A DNA stretch of 64,000 nucleotides from Gulosibacter sp. 10 (GCF_900163695.1 NZ_FUIC01000012.1:1-64000), one strand, 5' to 3'; shown: positions 1-8,461, counted from the stretch's first letter. Translations and numbers: made by a program. The notes: generated from the letters alone by a model not told the origin.

Positions 1-3
1 CTC

Positions 4-585
4 CTACACGGACAGCGACGCGCTCAACGGACTACACCCTCGTTCGAGAAGAGCCCGATAACCGGGGTCCGCGACGGCCAGGACGCCGGGCGCACCGGCA
101 CAGGAGATGCCGTGCAGCTCCGCGAATCCCGTGGGGATGATCCGGCTCCCGACGACCGCCTCGATCGCGATGAGCGCACCGCCATCGGGGTGGGCGCAGA
201 AGATCGTCCCGGCCTCGTCCACGGCGATGCCGGAATGCATCCACCCGTCGCTATCGGGCAGGTGATCGCTGAGGTCCTCCCACTCGACGATACCCGTCGG
301 CGACGGCGTCGGAGAGGGCGACATCTGGGCCTGCCACTGCAGCGTCTGCAGGTGCTCGCGGATGTCCTGGCGCCGGGTCAGCGGCTCCGGCCACGCGAAA
401 CCGCGGACGGAAGTCCCATCGGGAAGCTCCAGCTCGAGCAGGAACTCGGCGCCCGTGAAATCCACGAGCCTGGCCGAGGCCGCCTCGGGAAAGGTCATGC
501 GCGCGATATCGAGGAGTGCTTCGGGCTGGCTCTCGTTCATGTAGTCGGCGATGAACGTCTTCGCCTCGGCGTCGGGGGTATACAT
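4..585 (-). CDS. NHL/SMP-30-like beta-propeller fragment, probably truncated
   Basis: This is a 193-residue open frame. The ATG at 585 is chosen because GAGAGGAAG lies just upstream of it on the coding strand. Residues 1-100 match nothing I recognise. From about residue 119 the protein reads like the first blades of an NHL/SMP-30 propeller: GIAVDEAG at 119-126, LHGI at 157-160 and VADPG ending at 175. It then stops within 18 residues. Such propellers normally need about six blades (roughly 250-300 residues), so this looks like a truncated or frameshifted copy. The rest, if any, lies beyond the left edge of the window. It follows the sugar porter gene on the same strand after 76 bp and is probably co-transcribed with it. 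A lactonase-like role is possible for the family but is not shown here. Confidence 0.5.
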   Translation of the reverse strand: MYTPDAEAKTFIADYMNESQPEALLDIARMTFPEAASARLVDFTGAEFLLELELPDGTSVRGFAWPEPLTRRQDIREHLQTLQWQAQMSPSPTPSPTGIVEWEDLSDHLPDSDGWMHSGIAVDEAGTIFCAHPDGGALIAIEAVVGSRIIPTGFAELHGISCAGAPGVLAVADPGYRALLERGCSPLSASLSV

Positions 586-661
586 GCTTCCTCTCCAGTG
601 GTCGGTTGAGGTTCGGCCCCGGGACCGCATCGCGCAGTCCCGGGGTGTGGAGCGTCGACTC

Positions 662-2104
662 TCAGCGGGTGTGGATCGCCCCGGTGGAGACGTCCTCCTC
701 GATCTTCTCGAGGGTGCGGCCCCGGGTCTCGGGAATGAACTTGAGCGCGAACGCGAGCGCGATGAGGTTGAGCACGCCGAAGCCGAAGAAGGAGCCGACC
801 ATGCCGATTCCCTCGACGACGGAGGGGAATACGAGCCCTACCGTCGCATTGGCGATCCAGTGGCAGAACACCGCGACGCCGATTCCGAACCCGCGCATGT
901 GCAGGGGGAAGATCTCCGAGAGGATGACCCAGGTGGAGATGCTGAGGAACGTCTGCATCGACCCGACGAATAGGACGATGAGGAGGAGGATCACGTACGG
1001 GCGAACGGCGGTTCCCTGCTCGAGGAGCATCGTCGAGAGGGCGATGAGGACGTGGCAGAGCGTGACCATTCCGTAGCCGATGATGAACATCTTCCGGCGA
1101 TCCATGCGCTCCATCAGCGACAGCGCGATGAACCCGCCGATGACGCCGATCAGCCCCGGCGCGACGTTGGCGATGAGCGCCGCGTTCCGGTCGAAGCCGG
1201 CCTCGATGAGCACGGTCTGCCCGTAGTACACGATCGTGTTGATGCCGGTGAGCTGCTGGAAGACGCCGATGCCGATGCCGATGAGCAGGATGCGGCGCAG
1301 CCACTTGTTCGCGAGGATGTCGCGCCAGCCGCTGGTCTTCTCGGCATTCGCCTTCGCCTGAGCCGTGGTGTACATGATCTCGGCGAGTTCGGCTTCGGCT
1401 CGGTCCTCGGAGCGCATCCGCTTGAGGATCTCGAGAGCCTCATCGTTGCGGCCGCGCTCGACGAGCCATCGAGGCGACTCCGGGACCCGCAGCATGCCGA
1501 TGAACAGCGCTGCGGCGGGAATGAGGCAGACGGCGAGCATGACGCGCCAGACGCCGTCGATGTGACCCCAGACGTTGCCGATGATCGCGTTGACGACGAA
1601 GGCGAGGAACGCGCCGATGATGACCATCATCTCGTTGCGCCCGGAAAGCGAACCGCGCACCTCGAACGGCGCGATCTCGGCGAGGAACACCGGCACGACC
1701 CCGGACGCACCGCCGACCGCGAGACCGAGCAGCACTCGGCCGACCACCATGACGCCGAAGCTCGGTGCGAATACGCAGATCAACGAGCCGAAGAAGAACG
1801 CCAGGGCGAGCAGGAGGATCGTCTTGCGCCTGCCCAGGACATCGGCGAGGCGGCCGAAGACGAACGCGCCTACCGCGGCCCCGAACAGGAGCGAGCTCGT
1901 GACGATGCCGACGGTAAGCGGGGTCAGGCCGAGCTCCTCGGTCATCGGCAGCAGCGCGCCGTTGATGACCCCGGTGTCATAGCCGAAGAGCAGACCGCCG
2001 ATGGTGGCGATCATGGTCACGCGGACCAGGTATTTGCGATGCGGACCCGGGCGGAGGGCTGGCAGCGCGGGCCTCGCCTCGGGGATTTCTGAGTGTTGCG
2101 TCAT
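662..2104 (-). CDS. MFS sugar porter (inositol/hexose proton symporter type)
   Basis: This 480-residue, 12-helix carrier of the sugar porter family imports a sugar or polyol with protons across the inner membrane. Family signatures are clear: GYDTG at 41-45 in helix 1, GRLADVLGRR at about 84-93, PESPR at 208-212 before the central loop, the GINTIVYYG stretch in helix 7, and PETRG near residue 460 close to the C terminus. Start ATG 2104 has AAAGGAG seven bases upstream. The gene is divergent from the P450 fusion, and its promoter overlaps a LacI-type operator. The regulator lies beyond the P450 gene. The substrate cannot be read from sequence. The context suggests a sugar that the P450 then oxidises. 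Confidence 0.85.
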   Translation of the reverse strand: MTQHSEIPEARPALPALRPGPHRKYLVRVTMIATIGGLLFGYDTGVINGALLPMTEELGLTPLTVGIVTSSLLFGAAVGAFVFGRLADVLGRRKTILLLALAFFFGSLICVFAPSFGVMVVGRVLLGLAVGGASGVVPVFLAEIAPFEVRGSLSGRNEMMVIIGAFLAFVVNAIIGNVWGHIDGVWRVMLAVCLIPAAALFIGMLRVPESPRWLVERGRNDEALEILKRMRSEDRAEAELAEIMYTTAQAKANAEKTSGWRDILANKWLRRILLIGIGIGVFQQLTGINTIVYYGQTVLIEAGFDRNAALIANVAPGLIGVIGGFIALSLMERMDRRKMFIIGYGMVTLCHVLIALSTMLLEQGTAVRPYVILLLIVLFVGSMQTFLSISTWVILSEIFPLHMRGFGIGVAVFCHWIANATVGLVFPSVVEGIGMVGSFFGFGVLNLIALAFALKFIPETRGRTLEKIEEDVSTGAIHTR

Positions 2105-2152
2105 TGCGACTCCTTTGTCATCTCGCGCCGGAGGCACTGCCCCGGCGCCCCA

Positions 2153-2175
2153 ATCATGGCGCGCGCTAATACTAT
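2153..2175. promoter_or_regulatory. Operator O2, imperfect copy of the LacI-type palindrome
   Basis: The segment shares the GGCGCGCGC core and the AATACT right arm with the perfect palindrome at 2250-2277, but its left arm is degenerate. Its centre (2162/2163) lies 101 bp from the centre of the main operator. It sits inside the sugar porter promoter. Confidence 0.55.
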
Positions 2176-2181
2176 TGTCAA
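2153..2181 (-). promoter_or_regulatory. Promoter of the sugar porter gene
   Basis: On the minus strand a perfect -35 box TTGACA (2176-2181) is followed by a 17-bp spacer and the -10-like box CATGAT (2153-2158). Start codon 2104 lies about 40 bases further on. The spacer is almost filled by the second LacI-type operator, so repressor binding would occlude RNA polymerase. Confidence 0.55.
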
Positions 2182-2218
2182 GACAAGAGATTCCCGGCTT
2201 GAAGCTGCCGAAATCGGC

Positions 2219-2247
2219 TTGACCTCGCAAGACGTGCTGGCTAGCAT
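2219..2247 (+). promoter_or_regulatory. Promoter of the P450 fusion gene
   Basis: TTGACC (2219-2224) and TAGCAT (2242-2247) are separated by exactly 17 bp, giving a plausible sigma-70-type promoter. Its start point would fall near 2254, inside the perfect palindrome that begins three bases after the -10 box. Confidence 0.55.
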
Positions 2248-2249
2248 TC

Positions 2250-2277
2250 CGCAGTATTGGCGCGCGCCAATACTGCG
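2250..2277. promoter_or_regulatory. Operator O1, perfect 28-bp palindrome of LacI type
   Basis: Half-site CGCAGTATTGGCGC is followed directly by its exact reverse complement. The inner 14 bp (2257-2270) have the form TTGG-N6-CCAA with a central CG step, as in many LacI-family operators. The site overlaps the predicted start point of the P450 gene. The LacI-family gene at 4602-5624 is the obvious candidate to bind it. Confidence 0.75.
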
Positions 2278-2302
2278 CACACCGTAGAGAGACGAGTAAT
2301 CA

Positions 2303-4567
2303 ATGGCGATCAACATCGAAAAGCCCTACGTGGAGTCGGAGTACGACCCCATCTACGACCCCTTCACCGATGAGTTCCAGCGCGATCCGTTCACGGCGTA
2401 CCGGCGGCTTCGCAACGAAGCTCCCGTGTACTACAACGAGAAGTGGGACTTCTACGCCTTGAGCCGGTTCGACGATGTCCGAGCGGCGCTCAAGGACCAC
2501 GAATCGCTGCTGAACTTCCAGGGTGTCGACATCGACGACTTCGAGCAGGAGCAGAGCGGCTATCCCGGGATGATCCCGAACATCGACAACCCCCGGCACG
2601 ACCAGTTGCGCTCCGTAGTGCAGCGCTCGTTCATGCCGCGGACGATCAAGGGGCTGACCGAGGAGGTCAGGAAAGTCTGCGACGGGCTCATCGACGGATT
2701 CGCCGGTCGTCGCGAAGTGGATCTCTCGGACGAGTTCGCGTGGCCGATCCCCTTCGAGGTCTTCTACAACTTCTTCGGCATGCCTCACGGGAAGATCCGC
2801 GAGCAGTTCGTGGAATGGACCCACGGCATCAAGCACAGGGAGCCCGGCACGCCGGAGCTGACCGACTTCGCGAGGGAGTCGTCGCGAGAGCTCCGCGAGT
2901 ACCTGGCCGAACTGCTGCGCGAGCGCCGGCGCAACCCGCAGGACGATGTCCTCACACGGATCGTGCAGGCGGAGATCGACGGCGAGCCGCTCGCCCCCGA
3001 GGAGTTCGACTACGCCGCCGAGGCGGTCGGCGTGGCCTTCGCCCTCTATCTGGGCGGGGTCGAGACCACCGCGGGTCAGATCTCCACGCTCTTCGAACAG
3101 CTCGCACGGCATCCGGAGCAGCAGCGCGCCCTGCACGAGGATCCGACGCTGATCCCCCGGGCCGTCGAGGAGTCGCTCCGGTATCGGACCATCTTCCAGG
3201 TGACGGCTCGGACCACGAGCCGCGAGATCGAGGTGGACGGCGTCTCGATCCCGAAAGGCAAGCGCGTGTTCCTCATCCTCGGTTCGGCGAACCGTGATGA
3301 GTCGAAGTTCGAGAACCCGGACGAGTTCGACATCCACCGTCCGCCCGCGCCGCACCTGGGGTTCGGCGAAGGGCTGCACGGGTGCCTGGGCAATCCGCTC
3401 GCACGTCTCGAAGCCACCGTGGCGCTCGAGCAGATGGTCGCTCGAGGCGGGATGTTCGAACTCGCCGGCGACCCGGAGCGATACGTCACGACCCCGAACG
3501 CCTACGTCTTCGACCGGGTGCCGGTCCGCTTCCTCGATGCCCCCGTGGCAACCGAGCCGCGGAACGAGGAAGCGCCGTCCGCGGCGGCGGCCTCGCCCTC
3601 CGCCCCGATGGCGGCTCCCGCCCGGGCGAACGAGATCGCCGTGCGCGTCGCGAAGCGCATAGACGCCGCTGAAGGCGTCGCGCTCCTCACGCTCACGCCC
3701 GTCGACGGACAGCCGCTGCCCGACTGGTCCCCGGGCGCGCATATCGACGTGGTCATGAACGACATCCTCGAGCGGCAGTACTCGCTCTGCGGCGACCCGC
3801 GCGATCGCAGCTCCTACACGATCGGAGTGCTGAAAGAAGAACGAGGGCGGGGCGGCTCCCGGCACATGCACGAGGAGGTGTCCGAGGGGAGCATCGTGAA
3901 GATCCGCGGCCCGAGGAACCATTTCGAACTCGTCGACTCGGAGCGGTACCTCTTCATCGCGGGCGGTATCGGCATCACCCCGATCGCGGCGATGGCCCGC
4001 GAGGTCCATCGTCGGGGCAAGCCCTGGCGGATGATCTACTGCGGGCGCAGGCTCGAGACCATGGCGCTTCGCGAAGAGTTCGGGCAGTACGGCGACCGGG
4101 TCACGTTCTGGCCCCGGGACACGCACGGGAGGATATCGCTCCCCGACGTGCTGCAGAGCCCCCGGGAGGGGACAGCCGTCTACACGTGCGGTCCCGCGCC
4201 GTTCACCGAGGCGATCGAGGAGATCTGCGAGGCCTCGTGGCCGAGGGGATCCCTGCACGTCGAGCGGTTCACGCCGAAGCAGTTCGACGATTCGGAGAAC
4301 ACCGAGTTCGAGGTCGAGCTGGCCCAGCGGGGATATCGGCTCACCGTGCCGAAGGATCGATCAGTGCTGGACACGCTGGAGGCGGCCGGCGTGCACGTCC
4401 TGTCGTCCTGCGGAGAGGGAACCTGCGGAACCTGCGACACGGCGGTCCTCGCCGGGGAGGTGGACCACCGCGATTCGGTCCTCACCAAGGAGGAGCAGGA
4501 CCGGAACGACTGCATGATGGTGTGCGTCTCCCGCGCGAAGTGTCCGAAGCTGGTGCTGAACCTTTGA
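2303..4567 (+). CDS. Self-sufficient cytochrome P450 fused to an FMN/2Fe-2S reductase
   Basis: This 754-residue cytosolic monooxygenase carries its own electron chain. Residues 1-410 are a bacterial P450: I-helix GGVETT at 251-256, ExxR at 290-293, and the haem loop FGEGLHGCLG with thiolate Cys361. An Ala/Pro-rich linker spans about 413-443. Residues 445-750 form a phthalate-dioxygenase-reductase-type module. It has flavin motif RQYS at 491-494, nucleotide-binding GGIGITP at 554-560 and CGP at 629-631. A C-terminal plant-type ferredoxin has Cys703, Cys708, Cys711 and Cys741 (CX4CX2CX29C). NAD(P)H electrons would pass FMN, 2Fe-2S, haem. The arrangement matches class VII (CYP116B-like) fusions, but the CYP family cannot be assigned here. 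LacI control and the divergent sugar porter suggest a sugar-derived substrate, for example oxidative O-demethylation. An aromatic ether is the main alternative. Confidence 0.9.
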   Translation: MAINIEKPYVESEYDPIYDPFTDEFQRDPFTAYRRLRNEAPVYYNEKWDFYALSRFDDVRAALKDHESLLNFQGVDIDDFEQEQSGYPGMIPNIDNPRHDQLRSVVQRSFMPRTIKGLTEEVRKVCDGLIDGFAGRREVDLSDEFAWPIPFEVFYNFFGMPHGKIREQFVEWTHGIKHREPGTPELTDFARESSRELREYLAELLRERRRNPQDDVLTRIVQAEIDGEPLAPEEFDYAAEAVGVAFALYLGGVETTAGQISTLFEQLARHPEQQRALHEDPTLIPRAVEESLRYRTIFQVTARTTSREIEVDGVSIPKGKRVFLILGSANRDESKFENPDEFDIHRPPAPHLGFGEGLHGCLGNPLARLEATVALEQMVARGGMFELAGDPERYVTTPNAYVFDRVPVRFLDAPVATEPRNEEAPSAAAASPSAPMAAPARANEIAVRVAKRIDAAEGVALLTLTPVDGQPLPDWSPGAHIDVVMNDILERQYSLCGDPRDRSSYTIGVLKEERGRGGSRHMHEEVSEGSIVKIRGPRNHFELVDSERYLFIAGGIGITPIAAMAREVHRRGKPWRMIYCGRRLETMALREEFGQYGDRVTFWPRDTHGRISLPDVLQSPREGTAVYTCGPAPFTEAIEEICEASWPRGSLHVERFTPKQFDDSENTEFEVELAQRGYRLTVPKDRSVLDTLEAAGVHVLSSCGEGTCGTCDTAVLAGEVDHRDSVLTKEEQDRNDCMMVCVSRAKCPKLVLNL

Positions 4568-4601
4568 GCACGCGCCGCCCCGGTCGCGGCCCGATAGCGC
4601 G

Positions 4602-5624
4602 TCAGGTCGCCGGGCGGAGGGAGGAACGCCGGACGACCAACTCGGGCTCGAGCACCACCGTCCGGCCCTGCTTGTCGGGTTGCGCGATACGCTCGAGCAG
4701 CAGCGCCGCGGCTTCGGCGCCGATCCGTTTCGAGCGCTGGTCGACAGAGGTCAGCTCCACTCCGGGGTATCCCGCACCGCGGGTGTTGTCGTATCCGGTC
4801 ACCGCCAGATCCTCGGGAACTCGCAGGCCGAGCTCCTGCGCCCGCGCGAGGACGCCGATGGCCGTCGAGTCGTTGTAGCTGACGACGGCGGTCGGCAGCG
4901 TACCCGTCTCCGACATGTGCGTCAGCGCAGCCGCCCCGGCGGCCTCCGACGCGTCCCCGTCCAGCTCGAACGGGGCGAGCGAGGCCGAGAACATCGCATG
5001 CCTGTATCCTCCGCGCCGGGCGCTGTTCTGCTGCGTCACGGGGCCCGCGATATACGCGATCCGTCGGTGTCCCTGATCGATGAGGTGCTCGGTCGCGAGC
5101 CGTGCGCCGAGACGGTCATCGCCTGCAACGGAGTCCACCCGCTCGGATGAGGACACCTCGCCCAGCGACACGCACGGCGTGCTCGTGAGGAGCTCCTGAA
5201 TCTCGAGCCCTGCCGAACTGTGATCGGCGACCAGCAGGCCGTCGACCCGCAGCCCCACGAGCGAATCGATGTTCTTCCTCCGGCTCTCCTCATCCGGTCC
5301 GCCGACTGCCAGGAGCAGCTGGTACCCGGCAGGGGCGGTGACCCGGGCGATACCCTCGGCGAAGTCCGCGTAGACCTGGTTGTGGATGTCCAGAGTCACC
5401 ATGCCGAGCGCGAAGGTCCGCTGCCCCGCGAGGCCTGCGGCGAGGTGGTTCCGCCGGTACCCCAGGCGCTCGGCGGTCTCGAGCACGAGCGCGCGCTTGC
5501 CGGGCGCCACGTACCCCTGATTGCGGATGACGAGCGATACCAGCTGTCGCGAGACCCCGGCCGCCTTGGCCACATCCGCCATCGTGACGGTCCGGCGCGA
5601 CTGGGGAGTGTCATCGGACGGCAT
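4602..5624 (-). CDS. LacI-family transcriptional regulator
   Basis: This is a 340-residue repressor of standard length. The N-terminal helix-turn-helix covers residues 15-34 (MADVAKAAGVSRQLVS), followed by the hinge helix near 50-65. The periplasmic-binding-protein-like ligand domain runs from about 68 to the end. It ends with the usual ELVVRRS segment. ATG 5624 is favoured because TAGGAT (5632-5637) lies seven bases upstream, which predicts a leaderless mRNA. The gene is convergent with the P450 fusion, with 34 bp between the stops. By position it should control the P450/sugar porter pair through the two palindromic operators at 2153-2277, with a sugar or its oxidation product as inducer. 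That link is inferred. Confidence 0.88.
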   Translation of the reverse strand: MPSDDTPQSRRTVTMADVAKAAGVSRQLVSLVIRNQGYVAPGKRALVLETAERLGYRRNHLAAGLAGQRTFALGMVTLDIHNQVYADFAEGIARVTAPAGYQLLLAVGGPDEESRRKNIDSLVGLRVDGLLVADHSSAGLEIQELLTSTPCVSLGEVSSSERVDSVAGDDRLGARLATEHLIDQGHRRIAYIAGPVTQQNSARRGGYRHAMFSASLAPFELDGDASEAAGAAALTHMSETGTLPTAVVSYNDSTAIGVLARAQELGLRVPEDLAVTGYDNTRGAGYPGVELTSVDQRSKRIGAEAAALLLERIAQPDKQGRTVVLEPELVVRRSSLRPAT

Positions 5625-5689
5625 GGTCGTGATCCTAGTGGATGGTGCGGTGCTGCGAAGCCCGGCGCCGGCGCGATCCCGCGGCTGGC

Positions 5690-6442
5690 CTAGAGGATGA
5701 GGTAGACCGCGCCGAGCACCGTGAGCACGAGCACGATGCCGTCGAAGAGCTCCTGCTTGATGCGGTTCGCGATCCAGCGGCCGACGAAGGCGCCGACGAT
5801 GAGGCCCGGGATGAGCACGAGGTCCACGAGCAGACCGCCGGGCGTGATGAGCCCGAGGCCGATCGAGAAGGGCAGCTTGGCGAGGTTCACGATCGCGAAG
5901 AACCAGGCGGCGGTGCCGAGGAACGCCTTGACGGGGAAGCGCGCCGCGACGAAGTACATCGACATGACGGGGCCGCCGGCGTTGGCGACCATGGTCGTGA
6001 AGCCGCCGAGCGCGCCGTAGCCGATGCGCGAGGCGAGGGCCGCACGGTCGCTCGGCTCCTTGGGGGAGCGGTAGCGCTGCCACAGGGTGACGGCGACCAC
6101 GAGCAGCAGCACGACGCCGATGACGCGCTGCACGCCCGAGTCGTCGGCGAGCCAGAGGAACAGCACCCCCAGCAGCAGCCCCGCGGCGACGGCGGGGATC
6201 AGCCGGATCAGGGCTTTGCGGTCGGCGTGCCGCCGATACGCGAGTAGCGCGAAGACGTCCCCGACGATGAGCAGGACCAGCAGCGCCCCGGTCGACTCCT
6301 TCGCGGGCATGAGCGCCGCGAAGATGGCGATCGAGATCGTGGAGATGCCCGGCAGCGCCGTCTTGGAGATGCCGACGAAGAAGCCGGCGCAGACGAGCAG
6401 CGCCCAGGCGTAGGCGGGGAGTTCGGGGAGCAAGGTCAGCAC
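5690..6442 (-). CDS. TauE/SafE family membrane exporter
   Basis: This 250-residue membrane protein has about eight hydrophobic helices and the duplicated TauE/SafE architecture. A GISKTALPG motif sits near residue 24, and a second similar region (GGFTTMVANAGGP) lies near 150. Family members move sulfite, sulfoacetate or other organosulfur anions, but substrate calls within the family are unreliable. The GTG at 6442 is the start. TAGACT (6449-6454) lies six bases before it, consistent with a leaderless transcript. The gene is 85 bp downstream of the PfkB-like kinase on the same strand and 65 bp upstream of lacI. No sulfur gene is nearby to fix its role. Confidence 0.8.
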   Translation of the reverse strand: MLTLLPELPAYAWALLVCAGFFVGISKTALPGISTISIAIFAALMPAKESTGALLVLLIVGDVFALLAYRRHADRKALIRLIPAVAAGLLLGVLFLWLADDSGVQRVIGVVLLLVVAVTLWQRYRSPKEPSDRAALASRIGYGALGGFTTMVANAGGPVMSMYFVAARFPVKAFLGTAAWFFAIVNLAKLPFSIGLGLITPGGLLVDLVLIPGLIVGAFVGRWIANRIKQELFDGIVLVLTVLGAVYLIL

Positions 6443-6527
6443 CGGGACAGTCTAGGACCGGCGGAGGATGTCCGCATGTCGTGACATTCGATGCCCACCG
6501 GGATCGCGCAGGCGATGCGCGGCCCCA

Positions 6528-7529
6528 TCAGTCCAGCCGCGCCGTGGGGACCGGCTCGCCGATCTCGACCGGGACGGAGGGGATGACCTCGGGGTTGATC
6601 GTCGGGCTCGCCGTGAGCACGGCGGCGCGGCCGAAGCGCACGGCCGTCGCGAGCGCCGCGCGCACCGCATCCGGGTCCCCATCGCCGCGCCAGCCGTGCA
6701 GGAGGCCGGCCAGCGTCGCGTCGCCCGCGCCGGTGGTGTTCACCGGGCGCACCGGCGCCGTGCGGGCCCAGTGCTGCGCGGTGCGGGAGACGAGCAGCAC
6801 GCCCCGATGGCCGAGCGTTGCGAAGACGTGCTCGACGCCCGAGCGCAGGAGCGCGAAGGCCGCGTCCACCGCGGCGCCGATCGTGGGGATGCGCCGGCCG
6901 GTGAGCTCCCGGAGCTCCTCGATGTTCGGCGCGATGAGGTGCGGTCGCACGCCCTGCGCGAGCCAGTCGCCCAGCGTCGCCGCGGGCAGGTCGAGCGCGA
7001 GCCGCGCGCCCGTTCGCTCCGCCAGCTCCGCGAAGGGGCGGACCTCGGCGGGCGCGGCGTCCGTGCCGTGGGCCGCGGGCATGGCCCCGCCCACGACGAG
7101 CCAGTCCGCGTCGATGTCCCGGACGGCGGAGTCGAGTTCGCGGTGCAGCGCCGCCCATTCCCCGGCGGAGAGCCGCGCGGCGGGCTCGTTGACGTTCGTC
7201 GTGGTGCCGTCGCGCTCGATGATCACCGAGTTCACGCGGGTGCGCTCGCGGATCGGGATCGGCCGCAGGTGCGCGCCGGGAGGCTGTGCGGCGAACTCCG
7301 GGGCGATGTTCAGCGGCGCCACCGCCGCGGTGGGGTTACCGGCGGCGGCGAGCGCCCTGGCGAGGTTGAGGCCGTTGCCGCCGAGGAAGTGCTCGGCCGG
7401 GGCCGACCGGTTGACGAGCCCGCGGGTCAGCGCGTCGAGGCGGATGACGCGGTCGATCGCGGGGGCGGGCGTGACCGTGACGACGCGGCTGAGCGCCGTC
7501 GTGCTGCGGACCTCGGGTGAGCTGGCCAT
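6528..7529 (-). CDS. 1-phosphofructokinase-type PfkB-family sugar kinase
   Basis: This 333-residue kinase has the ribokinase/PfkB fold and is closest in form to the 1-phosphofructokinase/tagatose-6-phosphate kinase branch (FruK/LacC). Seen in the sequence: an N-terminal TPAPAIDRV strand near 20-28, the PfkB signature GGNGLNLA at 50-57, APNIEEL at 200-206, and the catalytic GAGD at 267-270 with Asp270 as base. Start ATG 7529 has AAGAAGGAAG just upstream. It is divergent from the two iclR genes, so it may be part of the same regulon. No PTS fructose genes are adjacent, so the substrate (fructose-1-P, tagatose-6-P or an inositol-pathway intermediate) is open. Confidence 0.78.
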   Translation of the reverse strand: MASSPEVRSTTALSRVVTVTPAPAIDRVIRLDALTRGLVNRSAPAEHFLGGNGLNLARALAAAGNPTAAVAPLNIAPEFAAQPPGAHLRPIPIRERTRVNSVIIERDGTTTNVNEPAARLSAGEWAALHRELDSAVRDIDADWLVVGGAMPAAHGTDAAPAEVRPFAELAERTGARLALDLPAATLGDWLAQGVRPHLIAPNIEELRELTGRRIPTIGAAVDAAFALLRSGVEHVFATLGHRGVLLVSRTAQHWARTAPVRPVNTTGAGDATLAGLLHGWRGDGDPDAVRAALATAVRFGRAAVLTASPTINPEVIPSVPVEIGEPVPTARLD

Positions 7530-7610
7530 GCTTCCTTCTTCGTGCGGGGGTGGAGTGGGCGTCGGGATGGGGTCCGGACGACCCGGGTCGAGTTAACTTA
7601 TTGAAACACG

Positions 7611-7621
7611 GACAATTTGTC
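7611..7621. promoter_or_regulatory. Short palindrome in the pfkB/iclR divergent promoter region
   Basis: The 146-bp gap 7530-7675 is AT-richer than its surroundings. It contains GACAA-T-TTGTC, an 11-bp palindrome, and a TAAACT box (7634-7639) on the plus strand that could be the -10 of the first iclR gene. It is a candidate IclR autoregulatory site. No clear -35 box was found. Confidence 0.3.
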
Positions 7622-7675
7622 TAGTTTGTGAGATAAACTGGCGGCACTGACGACGAAGCGTGAAAGACTTGGGCA

Positions 7676-8461
7676 ATGGCTGGTGACACCGACGCGGGCG
7701 GGATGGCGATCCTCGAGAAGGCGGGGGCGATCATCTCGGCCCTCGAGAGCGAGGGCGAGTGGACGGCGGCGCAGATCTCGAAGGAGGTCGACGAGCCGGT
7801 GAGCTCGACCTACCGCCTGCTCTCCACGCTCATGTCGCTCGGCTGGGTAGACGCCGGGTCCAAGCGCGGCCGCTACCGGCTCGGCGTGGACGTCGTCCGC
7901 ATCGGCGGGCTGCTCGAGGACCAGCTCGACGTGCGCGCCACCGCGGCGCCGGTGCTCCAGCAGCTCCGCGACGAGACCCGCGGCACCGCGTTCCTCTGCG
8001 TGCTGCGCCGGGACAGCGCGGTGTGCGTCGAGCGCATCGGCGGGCGGGACGTGCAGTCGCTCGAGATGCGGCTCGGCGACAGCCTGCCGCTCTACAGCGG
8101 CGCGGCGCCCCGGGCGCTGCTCGCCTTCATGCCCGAGAAGGAGCGCGGCGCGGTGCTCGCGCGGCTCGCGGATCGTCGCGCCAGGGGCGAGGCGATCCCC
8201 TCGGAGCGGGAGATCCTCCGCGATGTGGAGGCGGCCCGGGCGTGCGGCTACACGATCTCCGATCAGGATGTGACGTTCGGGATCGGCGGCATCGGCGCGC
8301 CGATCTACAACCACCGGGGCGAGATCGAGGGCGCGATCTCGGTGAGCGGGCTGCGGGAGCGCGTGCTCGGCGTCGAGGCGGCCGCCGCGGAGCGCGTCGT
8401 GGTCGCGGCGCGCGAGATCAGCCGCGCCCTCGGCTACCTGGAAGCGGAGGAGGCGGCATGA
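7676..8461 (+). CDS. IclR-family regulator, first of an overlapping pair
   Basis: This 261-residue protein has an N-terminal winged helix-turn-helix (about residues 12-75). Recognition region AAQISKEVDEPVSSTYRLL is followed by a GRYRLG wing. The IclR effector-binding domain extends to the end, with the family motif GYTISDQDVTFGIGGIGAPI near 195-214. Start ATG 7676 follows GAAAG at a distance of nine bases. Its last four bases ATGA are shared with the next gene, which is also an IclR protein, so the two are translationally coupled. It is divergent from the pfkB-like gene and upstream of iolD, the likely targets. The effector is unknown. Confidence 0.85.
   Translation: MAGDTDAGGMAILEKAGAIISALESEGEWTAAQISKEVDEPVSSTYRLLSTLMSLGWVDAGSKRGRYRLGVDVVRIGGLLEDQLDVRATAAPVLQQLRDETRGTAFLCVLRRDSAVCVERIGGRDVQSLEMRLGDSLPLYSGAAPRALLAFMPEKERGAVLARLADRRARGEAIPSEREILRDVEAARACGYTISDQDVTFGIGGIGAPIYNHRGEIEGAISVSGLRERVLGVEAAAAERVVVAAREISRALGYLEAEEAA

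Noticed and set aside
6476-6487. Small palindrome ATGTC-GT-GACAT between the PfkB and TauE genes
   Set aside because: The arms are only 5 bp and lie 22 bp upstream of the TauE -10 box. In 64 kb such short repeats are expected by chance.
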